36,160 nucleotides of DNA. It comes from an uncultured Pseudomonadota bacterium. GTDB lineage: Bacteria > Pseudomonadota > Alphaproteobacteria > RF32 > CAG-239. The stretch's first letter is position 1. Each line of letters begins with the position of its first letter. The notes below the pieces were generated by a model. That model was not told the origin of the DNA and searched no databases. It saw nothing but the letters and a program-made list of their open reading frames with translations. The stretch spans positions 1 through 36,160 of the forward strand of contig CADBEI010000004.1 in assembly GCA_902793695.1 (NCBI GenBank). Direction: 5' to 3'. Made by a program: the position numbers and the translations under genes. Positions 25,603 through 33,300 of the stretch are shown piece after piece.

Positions 25603-25648
25603 ACTCTGATAAAAATCCGTTAATAACTTGAATTTTTAGTTTTTTCTA

Positions 25649-25678
25649 TTGCAAAAAGGGTATAGTAATACCTAAATA
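25649..25678 (+). promoter_or_regulatory. Candidate promoter of yajC-secDF
   Basis: TTGCAA (25649-25654), an 18-base spacer and TAAATA (25673-25678), about 30 bases upstream of yajC. A TATAGT at 25661 could serve as an alternative -10 box. Confidence 0.35.
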
Positions 25679-25708
25679 AATGTTGTTGTAATATGTCAGG
25701 AGAAAAAT

Positions 25709-26083
25709 ATGTTTATAAATGACGCCTTTGCGGCGGAAGCGACGACTGCGGTTCAAGGTAATGCCCTTGGCGGAACATTGATTCAGTTAGCGCTGATTTT
25801 GCTGATTTTTTATTTCATTCTTATTCGCCCGCAACAAAAGAAAATGCGCGAACATGCAGCTATGGTCGAGGCGCTGAAAGTAGGGGATAAAATTTTATTA
25901 ACCAGCGGTATTTACGGTAAAATTTCCAAAATAAAAGATGATAAAGTTTATGCGGAAATTGCTCCGAATGTTGAAGTTTTAATCGACAGAATGACTGTCG
26001 GTGCGGTTCTTAACGATGTACCTCCGACGGTTATCGACGGTTCAAAAGCTGTAAAGCAAATCAAAAGTAAAAAAGGAAAATAA
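25709..26083 (+). CDS. yajC: Sec translocase accessory subunit YajC
   Basis: YajC is a small inner-membrane protein that joins SecD and SecF in the Sec translocon. The 124-residue protein has a single membrane helix (about 24-43, with LILLIFYFILIRPQQKKM, the family hallmark) and a cytoplasmic KVGDKILLTSGIYGKISKI domain. The N-terminal extension rich in Ala (FAAEATTA) is common in alphaproteobacteria. AGGAG lies upstream. It overlaps functionally with secD, which starts one base after its stop. Confidence 0.95.
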   Translation: MFINDAFAAEATTAVQGNALGGTLIQLALILLIFYFILIRPQQKKMREHAAMVEALKVGDKILLTSGIYGKISKIKDDKVYAEIAPNVEVLIDRMTVGAVLNDVPPTVIDGSKAVKQIKSKKGK

Positions 26084-26084
26084 A

Positions 26085-27635
26085 ATGTATAAATTATCAC
26101 TTAATCGAATTTTGATAATTATTGCCATTTGTTTGGTCGGTATATTTTTTGCAATACCGAACTTCGCTTCGGATAAAACAAAGTTACCGAAGTGGTGGCA
26201 ACCGGTTAATTTGGGTTTGGATTTGCAAGGCGGTTCAAGCCTGCTTTTGCAAGTTAAGATGGATGATGTTTTGCGTGACAAGATGTCAACAGTTGAAGAT
26301 TTGGTGCGTAAATCTTTGCGTGATCGCAGAACCCGCTATCAGGATTTGAAATCGGATAAAGACGGGGTTACCGTTAAAATTGCCGATTATAATGCACGCG
26401 ATAAGGCTAAAGAAGCCTTCCGTAAACTGGACGAGGGTTTGGTCGTAACCGAGGATGAAAACGGTGAGGGAATTTTGACCGTTACCTATAACGAACAGGC
26501 AATGGCTGCTTTGAAAAATCGCGTAATTGACCAATCTATCAGCATTGTGCGTCGCCGTATTGATGAACTCGGCACCAAAGAGCCGATTATTCAAGGACAG
26601 GGTTCTGATCGTATTTTGGTACAATTGCCGGGTGTGCAGAATCCGGAAAGTGTGAAGATTTTGCTCGGCAAAACCGCGAAAATGGATTTCCATTTGGTTG
26701 ACGAATCTACCAATGTTACTCAAGCCAAACGCGGCAAAATAAGTAAGGCTTCGAAAATTATGAGCGGTTCGGAAGGCGAACAATATGTGGTGTTCCGCAA
26801 ACCGGTGGTGGGCGGTGAGCATTTGACCGACGCCCGTGTTACGTTTGATGGACCGAATCCGGTTGTAAGTTTCCGTTTTGATACGATGGGAGGACGCCAA
26901 TTTGCCGAAGTTACCAGCGAACATATCGGCGAAAGACTGGCTATTGTTTTGGATAACGAAGTGATTTCGGCGCCGAATATTCAGACCGCCATTACCGGCG
27001 GCAGCGGTATCATTACCGGTAATTTCACTACCAAGAGCGCCAATGATTTGGCTTTGTTGTTGCGTTCCGGTGCTTTGCCGGCTCCGCTTGAAGTGATGGA
27101 AGAAAGAACCGTAGGTGCAGGCTTGGGTGCTGATTCGATTAAGGCCGGTGTAACTGCTTCCATAGTCGGATTTGCCGCTGTTATTATCTTTATGATTTTG
27201 GCATACAGCCTGTTCGGTTTGATGGTTGATATCACTCTGTTTTTGAATGTGGCAATTATGCTCGGCATTATGAGCTTTATGGGTACGACTTTGACCTTGC
27301 CGGGTATTGCCGGTATTATCTTAACAATCGGTATGGCGGTTGATGCCAATATTTTGATTTTTGAACGCATCAGAGAAGAAGTTAACCACGGTCGTTCTAT
27401 TCGCGATGCCATTACGGTGGGCTTTACCGAAGCATATCGCACCATTGTCGATTCTAACCTGACAACCTTGGCGGCGGCAGCTGTATTGTTCTACTTCGGC
27501 AGCGGTCCGGTGCGCGGTTTTGCCGTAACATTGACCATAGGTATCATTGTTTCGATGTTTACCTCGGTTACGGTCAGCCGTTTGATGGTGGAAGCGTGGC
27601 TTGCCAAATATAAACCGACAAAGTTACCGTTATAA
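26085..27635 (+). CDS. secD: Protein translocase subunit SecD
   Basis: SecD works with SecF and the proton-motive force to pull secreted proteins through SecYEG. The 516-residue protein has an N-terminal membrane helix (about 8-25), the D1 motif LGLDLQGGSSLLLQV, a large periplasmic P1 domain (about 60-340) and five C-terminal helices. These include the hallmark GIAGIILTIGMAVDANILIFERIREE. Length is short compared with E. coli (615) but normal for alphaproteobacteria. Start follows an AAGGAAAATAA site inside the end of yajC. Confidence 0.96.
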   Translation: MYKLSLNRILIIIAICLVGIFFAIPNFASDKTKLPKWWQPVNLGLDLQGGSSLLLQVKMDDVLRDKMSTVEDLVRKSLRDRRTRYQDLKSDKDGVTVKIADYNARDKAKEAFRKLDEGLVVTEDENGEGILTVTYNEQAMAALKNRVIDQSISIVRRRIDELGTKEPIIQGQGSDRILVQLPGVQNPESVKILLGKTAKMDFHLVDESTNVTQAKRGKISKASKIMSGSEGEQYVVFRKPVVGGEHLTDARVTFDGPNPVVSFRFDTMGGRQFAEVTSEHIGERLAIVLDNEVISAPNIQTAITGGSGIITGNFTTKSANDLALLLRSGALPAPLEVMEERTVGAGLGADSIKAGVTASIVGFAAVIIFMILAYSLFGLMVDITLFLNVAIMLGIMSFMGTTLTLPGIAGIILTIGMAVDANILIFERIREEVNHGRSIRDAITVGFTEAYRTIVDSNLTTLAAAAVLFYFGSGPVRGFAVTLTIGIIVSMFTSVTVSRLMVEAWLAKYKPTKLPL

Positions 27636-27653
27636 TAAAAAAGGAAAAAGAAA

Positions 27654-28595
27654 ATGAAAATATTCAGTTGGATTATAAAAGATACAACCATCGACTTTTT
27701 GAAGTGGCGTAAAGTCGGTTATGCAATTTCGTTGTTGCTGATTGCGGCGTCGATTGCCAGCATTACTTTGAGAGGTTTTAACTATGGTATTGACTTCTCC
27801 GGCGGTGTGGCTATGGATGTGCGCGCCAAAAGCGGTGCGGCCGATGTGGAAAAGGTTCGCTCACAATTGTCGGAATTGAACCTTGATGAGTTGAATATTC
27901 AATCAGTGGGAAAAGAAGGCGATCAACTTCTCATCAGAGCACAAGCCAACAATGCCGATGAAGAAAGTCAGCGTATTGCAGTTAATCAGATTAAAGACAT
28001 TTTGGGAAGCGATTACACGTTTGAAAGTATCGAATCCGTCGGTCCGCAAGTCGGCGATGAATTGAAACTTTCCGGTGTTTTGGCGTCGATTTTTGCTTGC
28101 GTTGCCATCAGTTTGTATGTGTGGTTCCGCTTTGAATGGCGTTTTGCCGTCGGTGCTTTGCTCGGTTTGTTTCACGATATCTTTATTGTTGTGGGCTTGC
28201 TTTCCATCTTTCACTTGGATTTCAGCCTGACTACAATTGCCGCTATTTTAACACTTGCCGGTTATTCGGTGAATGACACGGTGGTAACATATGACCGTAT
28301 CAGAGAAAACTTGCAGAAGTTTAAGAAAATGCCGCAATACGATTTGTTGAACAAGAGTATTAACGATATTTTCTCGCGTACGATTTTGACCAGCTTGACC
28401 ACGTTGCTTGCCTCGTTGGCATTGCTCGTGTTCGGCGGTGCGGCGCTGTACAGCTTTGCATTTGTGATTACCGTCGGTGTGATTATCGGTACATATTCTT
28501 CGATTTTTGTATCAGTGCCGATTTTGAACTGGTTTGATTTGCGCAAAGCCGCACAGGAAGAAGAAAACGTTAATCCGTTCGGAAACGTACAATAA
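27654..28595 (+). CDS. secF: Protein translocase subunit SecF
   Basis: The 313-residue partner of SecD has one N-terminal helix, the GIDFSGGVAMDV motif, a small P1 domain and five C-terminal helices. Hallmarks are VGALLGLFHDIFIVVGLLSI and AAILTLAGYSVNDTVVTYDRIRENL. An AAGGAAAAAG site precedes the ATG, 18 bases after secD. The operon ends with a strong terminator. Confidence 0.96.
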   Translation: MKIFSWIIKDTTIDFLKWRKVGYAISLLLIAASIASITLRGFNYGIDFSGGVAMDVRAKSGAADVEKVRSQLSELNLDELNIQSVGKEGDQLLIRAQANNADEESQRIAVNQIKDILGSDYTFESIESVGPQVGDELKLSGVLASIFACVAISLYVWFRFEWRFAVGALLGLFHDIFIVVGLLSIFHLDFSLTTIAAILTLAGYSVNDTVVTYDRIRENLQKFKKMPQYDLLNKSINDIFSRTILTSLTTLLASLALLVFGGAALYSFAFVITVGVIIGTYSSIFVSVPILNWFDLRKAAQEEENVNPFGNVQ

Positions 28596-28615
28596 TCTTC
28601 CGTAAGGTTATAAAA

Positions 28616-28648
28616 AAAACTCCGCAAGTGTGTGGCTTGCGGAGTTTT
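28616..28648. terminator. Bidirectional terminator between secF and the membrane orphan
   Basis: A 13-bp perfect stem, AAAACTCCGCAAG (28616-28628) with CTTGCGGAGTTTT (28636-28648), 7-base loop. It lies between convergent genes. Confidence 0.93.
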
Positions 28649-28650
28649 CT

Positions 28651-29178
28651 TTAATAAAGCGGCTGCTTTTTTGCGTATAACTTCATACGGATTAATACAA
28701 CCGCCAAAAAGACGGGGTATCCCCAAATGAAACACAGCGAGTACAGCATGGTAAAGCGAAAGGTGGTCGTAAAAAAACCAAACGGAAGAAAGTCGTGGTT
28801 CTTCCAGCGATTTACTCTGAAATACATTCGGTTAATCGGTTCTCCGCACAGCCGGTAGCGATACATAATCACCGCGTTCCAGAAAGTGTGATAGCTCAAA
28901 TTGGCATAAATCATCGCCTTTTTAATGTTTTCTTTCGGTAACTCGTAAGTTCCGTCGTACCAACTGTGAGCATCATGTAATTTGTCTTGCAGAATGTCTT
29001 CGCGTCCGGCCAGGTCAAAAGAGACAGACCTCGTAAAAATACGGATAGCGGAAATACAAAAACTGACAATAAACAAAAAAATTCCCACAGTGAGTAAGGA
29101 ATACATAAGTGCATCAGGCAGATTTGTCAACAAAAAGCGCAAATCACTCAGCCATTTATCAAAAACTGAACAGTCCAT
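28651..29178 (-). CDS. Hypothetical membrane protein
   Basis: I do not recognise this 175-residue protein. It has a membrane helix near 25-48 (MYSLLTVGIFLFIVSFCISA), a soluble middle with aromatic and basic residues (DAHSWYDGTYELPKENIKKAM) and a second helix near 140-165. No Shine-Dalgarno sequence is visible at ATG 29178, and a TATAAT lies only a few bases upstream, so translation may start on a leaderless transcript or at the later Met25. The gene runs into the secF terminator. Its membrane location is clear; its function is unknown. Confidence 0.7.
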   Translation of the reverse strand: MDCSVFDKWLSDLRFLLTNLPDALMYSLLTVGIFLFIVSFCISAIRIFTRSVSFDLAGREDILQDKLHDAHSWYDGTYELPKENIKKAMIYANLSYHTFWNAVIMYRYRLCGEPINRMYFRVNRWKNHDFLPFGFFTTTFRFTMLYSLCFIWGYPVFLAVVLIRMKLYAKKQPLY

Positions 29179-29253
29179 AATTATAGAGTTTTAATAATTG
29201 TATAAATACTTTGGTTTACGGATTGAATGTAATTAAAAATCGGCCAGGAGTCA

Positions 29254-29286
29254 AACAAAAAAAAGACAGTCGGAAGACTGTCTTTT
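29254..29286 (-). terminator. Terminator of the lipoprotein gene
   Basis: An 11-bp perfect stem, AAAAGACAGTC (29261-29271) with GACTGTCTTTT (29276-29286), 4-base loop, followed on the minus strand by a T run. Confidence 0.93.
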
Positions 29287-29310
29287 ACAGAAGGTAAGAA
29301 TTGCAAACGT

Positions 29311-29919
29311 TTAGTATGTCGTAATTGATTTATCGTCTTTAACATACATATTGAGCGATTGATGAATCTGTTTTTCCATACTGGAATCAAAGGCTTGGAA
29401 TAAGTTGATAACCATATCGTTCCAATGTTGCTCTTTATCTTCAATATTGGTATCGACGGCCATTGTCAAATCACGCCATGCTTCAACATTGGCCGCGGCC
29501 GAAGATTTGTTGTCAACCACACGCAACAATACCTTGAGAGTAGCGTGATATTTTAAACGGTCTTTGCTCAAGATTTGTTCGGATTTTTCTTCGGTTTCGG
29601 TTACGCTGGCATCCTGAATAATGAATTCTGCCACGCTGTTGGAGGAAAAGTCGGTTGCCTGTAAGCGTTCTTTGGCCCATGTTTTGGCGGTTTTTTCAAT
29701 AGAGGTAGGGAGCATATGCTCAACGTGCGGACGAGTGAACGACGGAGTGAATTCCGATTTGATTTCCACGGTTTTAACCATCAACGGAATCGGGGCTTTG
29801 TTATCAAAATGTAAGTCGCTGTATCGTTCCGGTACGGCCGTGTTGTTATTCATTGAAGAACAAGCGTTCAAAAGTACAACCGTAGCGGCTGCACAAATTA
29901 TTTTGCTAAAAATATTCAT
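29311..29919 (-). CDS. Predicted lipoprotein of unknown function
   Basis: The 202-residue protein has a lipoprotein signal (MNIFSKIICAAATVVLLNAC) with lipobox LNAC, so Cys20 should be lipidated. Ser at +2 favours sorting to the outer membrane. The mature part has one mixed alpha/beta domain with no further Cys; RPHVEHMLPTSIEKTAKTW and DASVTETEEK stand out. I cannot name the family. Start supported by GAGG upstream. It stands alone between a terminator and a divergent promoter region shared with the 572-residue orphan gene. Confidence 0.85.
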   Translation of the reverse strand: MNIFSKIICAAATVVLLNACSSMNNNTAVPERYSDLHFDNKAPIPLMVKTVEIKSEFTPSFTRPHVEHMLPTSIEKTAKTWAKERLQATDFSSNSVAEFIIQDASVTETEEKSEQILSKDRLKYHATLKVLLRVVDNKSSAAANVEAWRDLTMAVDTNIEDKEQHWNDMVINLFQAFDSSMEKQIHQSLNMYVKDDKSITTY

Positions 29920-30026
29920 CGTTCATAACCTCGCAAATTGCACAATATTTACTTCAAGTTACAAGCTAAAGTTTAAGATATATTTAAAAAGTATTTTCAA
30001 ATTAACAAAGTTGCTTAATAAAAAAG

Positions 30027-30054
30027 TTGACAAAATGCAAAAATATGCTATACT
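30027..30054 (+). promoter_or_regulatory. Strong promoter of the 572-residue orphan gene
   Basis: TTGACA (30027-30032), a 16-base spacer and TATACT (30049-30054). This is one of the best sigma-70 matches in the window. Confidence 0.8.
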
Positions 30055-30087
30055 GCACACATACAATACATTAAGGAGAATAAAAAA

Positions 30088-31806
30088 ATGGCTTATACTT
30101 TCAACAGTTTCAGAATGTCAAAACTTAATAAGGAATTTACCTCAAAGGAGGCTATCGGTGTTATGGATGCCGTTTTGGACGATGCATTGACCGATAAAGA
30201 AAAAATTCTGGCTTCAAATGATGTGGCCAATCTTATATCAGGGCATTCGGAGCAGTTTGCGGCTGCTTTGGCTGACGGCAGTATCAAAAACGAAGAACTG
30301 ACGGGAAAAATGTTGTCGGCGATTGAATTTAACCCTCAAAACATTCAGCTAATTCTCAACAGTGCTCTTAAAATAGAGCGGACTTCAAAAAGCGGTGATA
30401 CGAACATTTTGACCACGTTGGCCGATAAGTTGATTTCCAAGTTTAAATATAAACATTCCAGCAGAGAGGCAATCAGCCAGACAAAAGCCATTTTAACCAC
30501 ACTTAACAAACATGTTGAAGATTACGGCAAAACGGCAAATCCGGATTTGGCTACGTATGAGAAAATACATAAAATATATGACAAAGCATATCCTATTGTG
30601 CCGAGCATTTTACCGATTTCCAACAAGTTGGGAGAGCGAATCGGTATTATGAAAGCGGGATATAAGAGAAGCGAGGGTAATTTTGAAAAAATTGTAGAAT
30701 TTATGCAAAAGAATCCCGATAAAGAAGAATATACGGATATGTTTGAGCAGGAACTGAAGTCTGCAATGAACAGGAATCCGCAAAAAGCCGTCGAAACCGT
30801 TATGAATACAGTTAAGGGTATTTCGCAAATTGCAAATGATAATACTCGCGGCGATATGTATGGAATTATATTGGGCGCAATGGAAGGTATTCCGGCAAAA
30901 GACAACGCCGAATCAGAGGCAAAATCGGCAAAAGTTATGGCATTTATCAACAAAGCCATGAAAGCCGAAAAGAATCCGGAAATCAAAGAACGGATGGCGG
31001 TCAGCGCAATGTATGCACTGCATAACGGTTTGTGCGATGAAAACGGCGGATTGATAATTGCTGCCGGACAGGAAAATCAGGCATTTGGTGCTTTGAATAA
31101 ATTAGCGGAAACGGCCGGACATCGTACCGAAATCAGAGAGATTTTGGCCGCTACTGCCGATAAATACAGAACACGCGAGGATATATCCGAAAAAGTTAAG
31201 GATACTATGAAAAAAGCTCTTGCTTTTGCGGATACTTCCAAAAAAGAAATGGCGGTGGAACATGAGAAAACCATGTTTGAAAAGAGAATGCGCAATGTAT
31301 ATCGTCAGGATAAAAACGTGCGGCGTTTGAATACCGAAATTTGTGCACTCCTGAACCTTAATTATCCTGATTCCGATTATAAGTTTGATATTAATAAACA
31401 TACTTTTCCGAGTAAAAAAGAAATGGAAAAAGCCATCAACAAACTCAGCGAATATTCGCAAATCAGCGGTTATTTGCCGGATCTTATCATCAACAAAATC
31501 GATAAGGAAAAATTCAGCAATATCGACGATGTTATGTTGGATAAGTTTGAAAAGGCAACGGGCAGAATTAAATCGGAAGAAAACCGTGAAAACGTTGTTT
31601 CCAAGTTGATGGATGTGCGCAAAAATATGCACTCTATGAACGTCAGAAAGAAGAATAAAATTGTGTTCAGTAAGGACGATTACGTTGCTCCGGATGGTGT
31701 TGATTTGGAAAAGCTGGCGGAGAAGAAAACACCGGCAGACCATGCACCGAAAAAGTTCAACGGTCCGTTCAATGACGATATTAAGAAAATAGACGAAGGT
31801 CGTTGA
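30088..31806 (+). CDS. Large helical hypothetical protein
   Basis: I do not recognise this 572-residue protein. It is very charged, has no signal peptide or membrane segment, and reads as almost all helix. Recurrent helix pairs of similar length (for example around 45-75, 210-260, 290-330) suggest an alpha-solenoid of degenerate repeats. The C-terminus is Lys-rich and disordered. ATG follows AAGGAG. A strong consensus promoter and a good terminator make it a well-expressed single-gene transcript. The lack of recognised domains suggests a lineage-specific protein. A cytosolic scaffold or a secretion substrate are both possible. Confidence 0.85.
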   Translation: MAYTFNSFRMSKLNKEFTSKEAIGVMDAVLDDALTDKEKILASNDVANLISGHSEQFAAALADGSIKNEELTGKMLSAIEFNPQNIQLILNSALKIERTSKSGDTNILTTLADKLISKFKYKHSSREAISQTKAILTTLNKHVEDYGKTANPDLATYEKIHKIYDKAYPIVPSILPISNKLGERIGIMKAGYKRSEGNFEKIVEFMQKNPDKEEYTDMFEQELKSAMNRNPQKAVETVMNTVKGISQIANDNTRGDMYGIILGAMEGIPAKDNAESEAKSAKVMAFINKAMKAEKNPEIKERMAVSAMYALHNGLCDENGGLIIAAGQENQAFGALNKLAETAGHRTEIREILAATADKYRTREDISEKVKDTMKKALAFADTSKKEMAVEHEKTMFEKRMRNVYRQDKNVRRLNTEICALLNLNYPDSDYKFDINKHTFPSKKEMEKAINKLSEYSQISGYLPDLIINKIDKEKFSNIDDVMLDKFEKATGRIKSEENRENVVSKLMDVRKNMHSMNVRKKNKIVFSKDDYVAPDGVDLEKLAEKKTPADHAPKKFNGPFNDDIKKIDEGR

Positions 31807-31822
31807 TTTATAACAAATTGTG

Positions 31823-31850
31823 AAAGGTCGGTTTTATACCGGCCTTTTTT
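31823..31850 (+). terminator. Terminator of the 572-residue orphan gene
   Basis: A 9-bp stem, AAAGGTCGG (31823-31831) with CCGGCCTTT (31839-31847), one wobble pair, then a T run. Confidence 0.88.
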
Positions 31851-31910
31851 GTGTCTTATTAACAAATTAACATACTTATATTACTTATCTTTTTTCTTTG
31901 TAACATTTTG

Positions 31911-31923
31911 TAACAACTTGTTA
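31911..31923. repeat. Short palindrome, candidate operator
   Basis: TAACAACTTGTTA is a perfect 13-base palindrome with a central C. A direct repeat of TTTGTAACA lies just before and across it. It stands about 25 bases upstream of a TATATT -10 box for the oxidoreductase gene, a reasonable place for a regulator. Confidence 0.4.
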
Positions 31924-31947
31924 AGTGCGCGCGCGCGAAAAGTGTGT

Positions 31948-31953
31948 TATATT
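31948..31953 (+). promoter_or_regulatory. Candidate -10 box of the oxidoreductase gene
   Basis: TATATT with no TTGACA-like box 17 bases upstream. The -35 region is instead an alternating GCGCGCGCGCG tract (31927-31937). The promoter may depend on an activator or another sigma factor. Confidence 0.4.
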
Positions 31954-31997
31954 TTGTGGCAGAATTTGAAATTTAGCTAAATACAGAAGGATTTTTA

Positions 31998-33023
31998 ATG
32001 ACCAATACAATAAAAGTAGCCGTTATCGGTGCGGGTATGATGGGCAAAAACCACATCAAAACATACAAAACCATGCAAGGAGTAGAACTTGTCGGCGTTT
32101 ATGATATTTTTCCGGAAGCGGCAAAAGCGGCTGCCGAGGCGTTTGGCATAAAAGCGTTTTCTTCAATGGAAGAAGTGGCCGCCAATGTTGATGCCGTCAG
32201 TGTTGTGACTACTTCGGTTACGCACGCCGATGTCGGCGAGTTTTTTATGAATCATGGGATTCATTGTATGATGGAAAAGCCGTTGGCCACCACCGAAGAA
32301 GGCTGTATGCGCCTGATTAACGCCGCCAAGAAAAACAATGTGGTGCTGATGGTAGGGCATATCGAACGCTTTAATCCGGCAGTTGAGCAAATGGGGAAAC
32401 TGCTTTCCGATACTTCCAAAATCCGTTCGATTACGGCACAGCGTATGTCGGCCGCCAGCGGGCGCATTACCGATGTAGATGTGGCAATGGATTTGATGAT
32501 TCACGATGTGGAAGTTATTCAATCTTTGGTGCAATCGCCGGTGATTAATGTGCAGACCGCTTCGGTTAAAACCAAGGAAAGTCCGCTCGGTAAGGACTAT
32601 ATTACGGCTTTGCTCGAATTTGCCAACGGCGCGACCGCCAATATTACGGCCAGCCGCATTACGCAATCGCGTGTTCGCACTCTGACGGTAACAACCGACA
32701 CCAACTATATCGATATGGACTTTATCAACCAAAGCATTAATGTTCATTCGCAAGGACGTATGCCGTTCGTTAATCAGGAAGAAATTCCGGAATGGATGAA
32801 TTACGGCCTGAAAGGCAGTGTGGAACAGCTGTTTATTCCGACCAATCAGCCGCTTTTGGCTGAGCTTAATCACTTTATTAAGTGCGTCAACGGCGAGGCA
32901 ACTCCGCGGGTGAACGGCGAACAGGCTTTGGCGGCGTTGCGCGTAATTTGGGAAGTTGAGGAAAAACTCGGTTTTTTGAATGAAACGTCAACTCCGAAAT
33001 CGGCCCAAAATAAGGCTGCGTAA
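31998..33023 (+). CDS. Gfo/Idh/MocA-family oxidoreductase
   Basis: A 341-residue NAD(P)-dependent sugar or polyol dehydrogenase. The Rossmann start VAVIGAGMMGKNHIKTY (7-23) has the GAGMMG nucleotide loop. The family motif EKPLA (about 93-97) supplies the conserved Lys, and the C-terminal domain has MDLMIHDVEVI with the His that is usual in the active site. An AAGGA site precedes the ATG. Substrate cannot be read. Relatives oxidise inositol, glucose-fructose or UDP-GlcNAc at C3. It stands alone between two terminators. Confidence 0.9.
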   Translation: MTNTIKVAVIGAGMMGKNHIKTYKTMQGVELVGVYDIFPEAAKAAAEAFGIKAFSSMEEVAANVDAVSVVTTSVTHADVGEFFMNHGIHCMMEKPLATTEEGCMRLINAAKKNNVVLMVGHIERFNPAVEQMGKLLSDTSKIRSITAQRMSAASGRITDVDVAMDLMIHDVEVIQSLVQSPVINVQTASVKTKESPLGKDYITALLEFANGATANITASRITQSRVRTLTVTTDTNYIDMDFINQSINVHSQGRMPFVNQEEIPEWMNYGLKGSVEQLFIPTNQPLLAELNHFIKCVNGEATPRVNGEQALAALRVIWEVEEKLGFLNETSTPKSAQNKAA

Positions 33024-33042
33024 AAATATATAATATCGTATG

Positions 33043-33083
33043 AAAAAAGCACCTTTGTCTTTGTGCGGACGAGGTGTTTTTTT
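33043..33083 (+). terminator. Terminator of the oxidoreductase gene
   Basis: A-run plus GCACCT (33043-33054) pairs with AGGTG plus T-run (33072-33083). An inner GTC/GAC pair extends the stem around a long loop. Confidence 0.7.
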
Positions 33084-33157
33084 ATGATAAAACAGCGGCA
33101 AAACGGCGCGTTTGACATATATTTTTGCAAGTGTCAAAAAATTAACCATTTTTTTAC

Positions 33158-33183
33158 GTTCAAAGCAAAGATTTTGCTTGAAC
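33158..33183. repeat. Inverted repeat over the ppdK -35 region
   Basis: GTTCAA (33158-33163) and GCAA (33165-33168) pair with TTGC (33174-33177) and TTGAAC (33178-33183), with a single bulged base. The right arm doubles as the candidate ppdK -35 box, which would suit an operator. Confidence 0.45.
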
Positions 33184-33204
33184 ATTGTGATTTTGTGATA
33201 TAAA
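33178..33204 (+). promoter_or_regulatory. Possible ppdK promoter
   Basis: TTGAAC (33178-33183) and TATAAA (33199-33204), but the spacer is only 15 bases, or 16 if ATAAAT is used. The leader would be about 90 bases and holds a weak hairpin (33238-33262). Confidence 0.35.
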
Positions 33205-33300
33205 TTCAACGCAAATTAAAGTTTTTTTGATTTTAGTTCCGGTTCATTGTGAGCCGAAACTTCGTTTTAACAAATACAGCTAACAGGAGCTTAACACATT

